7,248 nucleotides of DNA from Deltaproteobacteria bacterium (GTDB taxonomy: Bacteria; Myxococcota; Myxococcia; SLRQ01): positions 1 through 7,248 of the forward strand of contig SKWY01000005.1 in the NCBI GenBank assembly GCA_007128675.1, given 5' to 3'. Below the pieces are notes generated by a model. It was not told where the DNA came from and ran no database searches. It saw only the letters and a list, made by a program, of their open reading frames with translations. This document shows positions 6,526 through 7,248 of the stretch, piece by piece. Position 1 is the first letter of the stretch. Each line of letters opens with the position of its first letter. Both the position numbers and the translations under genes were made by a program.

Positions 6526-6589
6526 GCCGGAGCCGCCTTCGAACACCAAGCAACGAAGAAGATGTGGTAATAGCGTCCGAAGGATGTGT

Positions 6590-7057
6590 ATGGTGCGATA
6601 TCCAAAGGAGTTTCTAGACTCGGTGATCGCTCGGGCCAAGGAGGCGAGCCCCAACGAATGCCGTGGCGTGATCTCCGGGGTCAGAACCCGGCGGGGTATA
6701 GAGGTGGTCGCACTTCATGAGTTCGAGAGCGCTCCCATAGAAGACGACGACCTCGGGCAAGGGCCCGAGTCGAGCGGAGGGTTATTGCTCAAGACCTGTC
6801 ATCAGCAAAGGCTCATGGACCGGCTCGAAGCCGCCGGCACGCCCGTCGTATGTATCTTCAAGTCCAGCGTTGGCGCAATGAACGACCTTGAAGGTGAGGA
6901 TGATGCATGGATGGCCCTTCGCGATGGAGTACCTGCATATCCCGGTGTGGAGTACCTCCAATTGAACCTCGAGAAGAGAGGTTCTCCGTCGGCACGCGCC
7001 TTTAGTTGGAATGGAAAGGCGTTCGTGGGGCGGGATCTGAAGCTCGGGGGGAAATGA
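6590..7057 (+). CDS. JAMM/MPN-fold protein lacking the metal site
   Basis: A 155-residue protein that resembles bacterial JAB1/MPN (M67-type) metallopeptidases. Matches are the N-terminal helix and ASPNECRGVISG strand (19-30), VVCIF (86-90) where active proteins have VGIYHSHP, YPGVEYLQLNL (117-127), and a closing ARAFSWNGKAFVG (135-147). The catalytic Glu is kept (E23). The two zinc-binding histidines of H-x-H are replaced by K91 and S93. The Ser of the motif is replaced by E101, while the Asp remains at exactly the right spacing (D104). It should therefore not be a zinc peptidase, and a binding or regulatory role is inferred. The segment between E23 and the lost motif is acidic (EDDD, 51-54). 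The start at ATG 6590 is favoured by GAAGGA (6579-6584) five bases upstream; ATG 6584 overlaps that SD, and GTG 6593 is also possible. Upstream of cysC on the same strand. The fold call rests on motif reading only. Confidence 0.72.
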   Translation: MVRYPKEFLDSVIARAKEASPNECRGVISGVRTRRGIEVVALHEFESAPIEDDDLGQGPESSGGLLLKTCHQQRLMDRLEAAGTPVVCIFKSSVGAMNDLEGEDDAWMALRDGVPAYPGVEYLQLNLEKRGSPSARAFSWNGKAFVGRDLKLGGK

Positions 7058-7200
7058 TGCTTCGTCAACGCAACTATTCTCAAAACACTTACAACTACAG
7101 AAGGATGCGTCCAGCCGTTCTGGCTCCATCTGGGGAAAGAGATGGAGGGTGTCTTCGGGCTGAAGGGTGTGGCGCACCGCCTCCAAGAAGGAGGGTATGA
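7054..7200 (+). CDS. Possible 48-residue ORF between JAMM-like gene and cysC
   Basis: This ORF starts at an ATG overlapping the stop of the JAMM-like gene (ATGA at 7054-7057) and stops at a TGA overlapping an in-frame ATG of cysC (ATGA at 7197-7200). This is the arrangement seen in translationally coupled genes. A G-rich GGGGGGA (7046-7052) directly precedes it and could serve as a close SD. The product is basic (many Arg, ending PPPRRRV), Asn/Tyr-rich near its start, has two cysteines, and matches no family I know. It may equally be a chance open frame in an intergenic spacer. Confidence 0.25.
   Translation: MMLRQRNYSQNTYNYRRMRPAVLAPSGERDGGCLRAEGCGAPPPRRRV
7188..7195 (+). promoter_or_regulatory. 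Strong SD deciding the cysC start
   Basis: AAGGAGGG lies 4 bases before the ATG at 7200, 1 base before the ATG at 7197 and 10 bases before the GTG at 7206. The spacing favours 7200. The same SD lies inside the end of the possible small ORF. Confidence 0.7.
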
Positions 7201-7248
7201 TGGCCGTGAGCACAAAGGAAGGCTTCACGATTTGGTTTACGGGGATGA
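7200..7248 (+). CDS. cysC: Adenylylsulfate kinase, N-terminal fragment (cut by window end)
   Basis: Only the first 16 residues are present: MAVSTKEGFTIWFTGM. KGFTIWFTGL-type sequence just before the P-loop (GxSGxGKST) is highly characteristic of APS kinase. That enzyme phosphorylates adenosine 5'-phosphosulfate to PAPS with ATP in sulfate assimilation and sulfate activation. The P-loop itself lies beyond the window, so activity cannot be judged, and a fusion to sulfate adenylyltransferase (cysN-type) is not excluded. The ATG at 7200 is chosen from the SD spacing; an in-frame GTG at 7167 would add 11 residues. It lies 142 bases after the JAMM-like gene on the same strand and probably shares its transcript. 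Confidence 0.8.
   Translation, partial: MAVSTKEGFTIWFTGM

Larger units (their letters stand above)
6131..6589. other. Long divergent intergenic region
   Basis: These 459 bases separate the divergent helical lipoprotein (-) and the JAMM-like/cysC operon (+), and should hold both promoters. Frames open here (6269-6553 minus, 6288-6482 plus) have no SD or recognisable product. The region holds an 11-base inverted repeat at 6209-6242, a possible folded element at 6298-6389, and alternative hairpins at 6488-6525 just ahead of the JAMM-like gene. I see no clear sigma-70 hexamer pair, no intact tRNA and no riboswitch consensus that I know. Confidence 0.5.

Noticed and set aside
6269..6553. 94-codon minus-strand frame and an overlapping 64-codon plus frame (6288-6482)
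   Set aside because: No SD or family match, composition unlike the neighbouring genes; the plus frame partly translates the T-arm-like sequence, a common artefact.

Overview
The window looks like a piece of a GC-rich (roughly 60% by eye) Gram-negative bacterial chromosome. Two proteins carry lipoprotein signal peptides, there is a periplasmic-type c-type cytochrome with a beta-propeller, and most genes have good Shine-Dalgarno (SD) sequences. This mix (YVTN-propeller di-haem lipoprotein, acyl-CoA dehydrogenase, FmdB zinc ribbon, stand-alone GT4 glycosyltransferase) is common in Myxococcota and related former Deltaproteobacteria. That placement is an inference from gene content and cannot be proven here. 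There is no sign of a mobile element, CRISPR array, rRNA or complete tRNA.

Layout. Bases 1-227 hold no gene I can support. 228-1475 (+) is a GT4-type glycosyltransferase. It converges with a 75-residue FmdB-type zinc-ribbon protein (1508-1735, -). Divergent from that, 1844-3097 (+) encodes an acyl-CoA dehydrogenase whose probable catalytic glutamate is at the isovaleryl-/long-chain-type position. It converges with a large lipoprotein (3133-5067, -) that fuses a YVTN beta-propeller to two CxxCH haem domains. Upstream on the same strand, across a 280-base gap, is a charged helical lipoprotein of unknown function (5348-6130, -). A 459-base non-coding stretch follows (6131-6589) and contains a long inverted repeat plus several possible RNA hairpins. 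The last block, all on the + strand, is a JAMM/MPN-fold protein that has lost both zinc-binding histidines (6590-7057), a doubtful 48-codon ORF joined by ATGA overlaps at both ends (7054-7200), and the first residues of an APS kinase, cysC (from 7200, cut by the window end).

How they fit together. Most genes here are single-gene units facing different ways, with no shared pathway visible. The exception is the right-hand end, where the degenerate JAMM protein and cysC form a likely operon. JAMM proteases are known in bacterial sulfur-carrier systems, so a sulfur-assimilation context is plausible. The loss of the metal site suggests this protein binds or regulates rather than cleaves. This is the most unusual item in the window. 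The 11-base inverted repeat between the lipoprotein and this operon is the clearest candidate regulatory site.
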